The notes under the pieces: generated by a model | The model's database searches: none | The model's input: the letters and a program-made list of their open reading frames with translations, nothing else | What the model was told of the DNA's origin: nothing | Shown here: positions 14,408 through 15,148 of the stretch, piece after piece | Layout of the letters: each line of letters begins with the position of its first letter | Position numbering within the stretch: position 1 is the stretch's first letter | From: an uncultured Chromatiaceae bacterium | Lineage (GTDB): Bacteria > Pseudomonadota > Gammaproteobacteria > Enterobacterales > Alteromonadaceae | Reading direction: 5' to 3' | Assembly: GCA_946482325.1 (NCBI GenBank) | Contig: CAMLRA010000091.1 | Location: 1-15,148 of the forward strand | Length of the DNA stretch: 15,148 bases | Position numbers and translations under genes: made by a program

Positions 14408-15148
14408 TCAGACATCCTGTAATAAATCATCGACCTGACGCTGTAATGCAACCGCAGGTGCAAGAGCCAGCGTACGATCATGCAATACAGCAACCGGAAC
14501 TATACCCATCAGTGCATTACACAGTGCCATAGACGTTACTTCATTGAGCAGGTAGACAGGTAATGGTTTTACAGCCACCAGTTGCTGTTGTATTAACAGT
14601 TGACGCATCACTCCGGCCACACCTGCCTGTTGCAGATCCGGTGTCCACCACTGTTGCTGATGCCAGACCAGCAAATTGGCCGCACTAGCCTCAATTAATA
14701 AATCTTGCTGGTCACAGACCAACAAATCATCATATTGGCTTTGCTCCGCTTCGCGTTTTAGTAACACGGTCTCCAAGCGACTGCAGTGTTTAATGCCGGC
14801 CAGCAAAGGTTGTTGTGACAGTCGCATACTGGCAAGGCCAAGACTGACACCATGCTTACGCATATTGCAATAGTCCGGCATGGGCGCCGTCCAGCAATAA
14901 ACTTCAGCTTCGCCGATGCCTAAAGTGCCGTAACCTCTGGCGCCCTGACCCCGGCTAATTAATACCTTGAGCACCTGATTGGGTGCACTGATTGCTGCGC
15001 GGACCTGAGATAACACTACCTGTTCAGCCGGGGCGTTAAAGCCAAGCCGGAGCATAGAATCTGTCAGCCGCTGCCAGTGTAAAGACCAAAGTTGCGGCGC
15101 ACCGTGGCAAATCCGGATAGTTGAAAAGATACCGTCACCGTACTGAAA
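14408..15148 (-). CDS. pabC: Aminodeoxychorismate lyase PabC, N-terminus cut by window edge
   Basis: The frame is open to the right edge, giving 246 visible residues; about 20-25 N-terminal residues are missing compared with E. coli PabC (269 aa). This PLP enzyme of fold type IV removes pyruvate from 4-amino-4-deoxychorismate to give p-aminobenzoate for folate. The visible part opens with FQYGDGIFSTIRI, the family's YGDGxFxT motif. The PLP lysine is in LLAGIKHCSRLETVLLK (Lys at visible residue 120). ASAANLLVW and the NEVTSMALCNALMGIVPV segment are the other usual marks. An internal ATG at 15055 is not the start, since the conserved YGDG motif lies upstream of it. It is the first visible gene of the pabC-mltG-tmk-holB-pilZ operon; acpP and fabF genes often lie further upstream. 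Confidence 0.95.
   Translation of the reverse strand, partial: FQYGDGIFSTIRICHGAPQLWSLHWQRLTDSMLRLGFNAPAEQVVLSQVRAAISAPNQVLKVLISRGQGARGYGTLGIGEAEVYCWTAPMPDYCNMRKHGVSLGLASMRLSQQPLLAGIKHCSRLETVLLKREAEQSQYDDLLVCDQQDLLIEASAANLLVWHQQQWWTPDLQQAGVAGVMRQLLIQQQLVAVKPLPVYLLNEVTSMALCNALMGIVPVAVLHDRTLALAPAVALQRQVDDLLQDV

Overview
All protein-coding genes in this window lie on the minus strand. The window suggests a gammaproteobacterium of moderate GC, close to the Alteromonadales/Chromatiaceae (Shewanella-, Rheinheimera- or Alishewanella-like). The reasons are the gene order GntR regulator-prpB-prpC-acnD-prpF, which is the arrangement known from Shewanella, and the cluster pabC-mltG-tmk-holB-pilZ-tatD, which is typical of gammaproteobacteria with type IV pili. 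The genus is an inference.

Layout in transcription order (right to left). (1) 15148-11561: a tightly packed housekeeping operon of pabC (5' end cut by the window edge), mltG, tmk, holB and pilZ. Its genes abut or overlap by 4-13 nt. tatD (11416-10640) follows after a 144-bp gap that has its own candidate promoter. These genes cover folate synthesis (p-aminobenzoate), peptidoglycan strand release, dTTP synthesis, the clamp loader, pilus assembly and a TatD nuclease. (2) 10639-10064: a 576-bp stretch with no convincing protein gene. It holds several TGTCGACA-type palindromes, a sigma70-like promoter for the next operon, and a run of hairpins ending in a strong rho-independent terminator on the PLUS strand, which suggests an unannotated plus-strand RNA. 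(3) 10063-3412: the methylcitrate (propionate-degradation) operon: FCD-type GntR regulator, prpB, prpC, acnD, prpF. PrpC condenses propionyl-CoA with oxaloacetate, AcnD dehydrates 2-methylcitrate, PrpF isomerises the resulting 2-methylaconitate, and PrpB cleaves 2-methylisocitrate to pyruvate and succinate. The final hydration, normally by AcnB, is not encoded here. No propionyl-CoA synthetase gene (prpE) is seen. Hairpins lie between prpC and acnD and between acnD and prpF, and a terminator-like hairpin follows prpF. (4) 3284-1160: three smaller genes: a secreted 127-aa protein of unknown function, a GNAT acetyltransferase, and an exported glycerophosphodiester phosphodiesterase. (5) 1041-1: a lipoprotein RND-type efflux adaptor, cut at its C-terminus by the window edge, behind a promoter that carries a 9-bp inverted repeat.

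Most of the window is ordinary core metabolism. The parts worth a second look are the 576-bp region between tatD and the regulator (operator array plus possible small RNA) and the hairpins that divide the prp operon.
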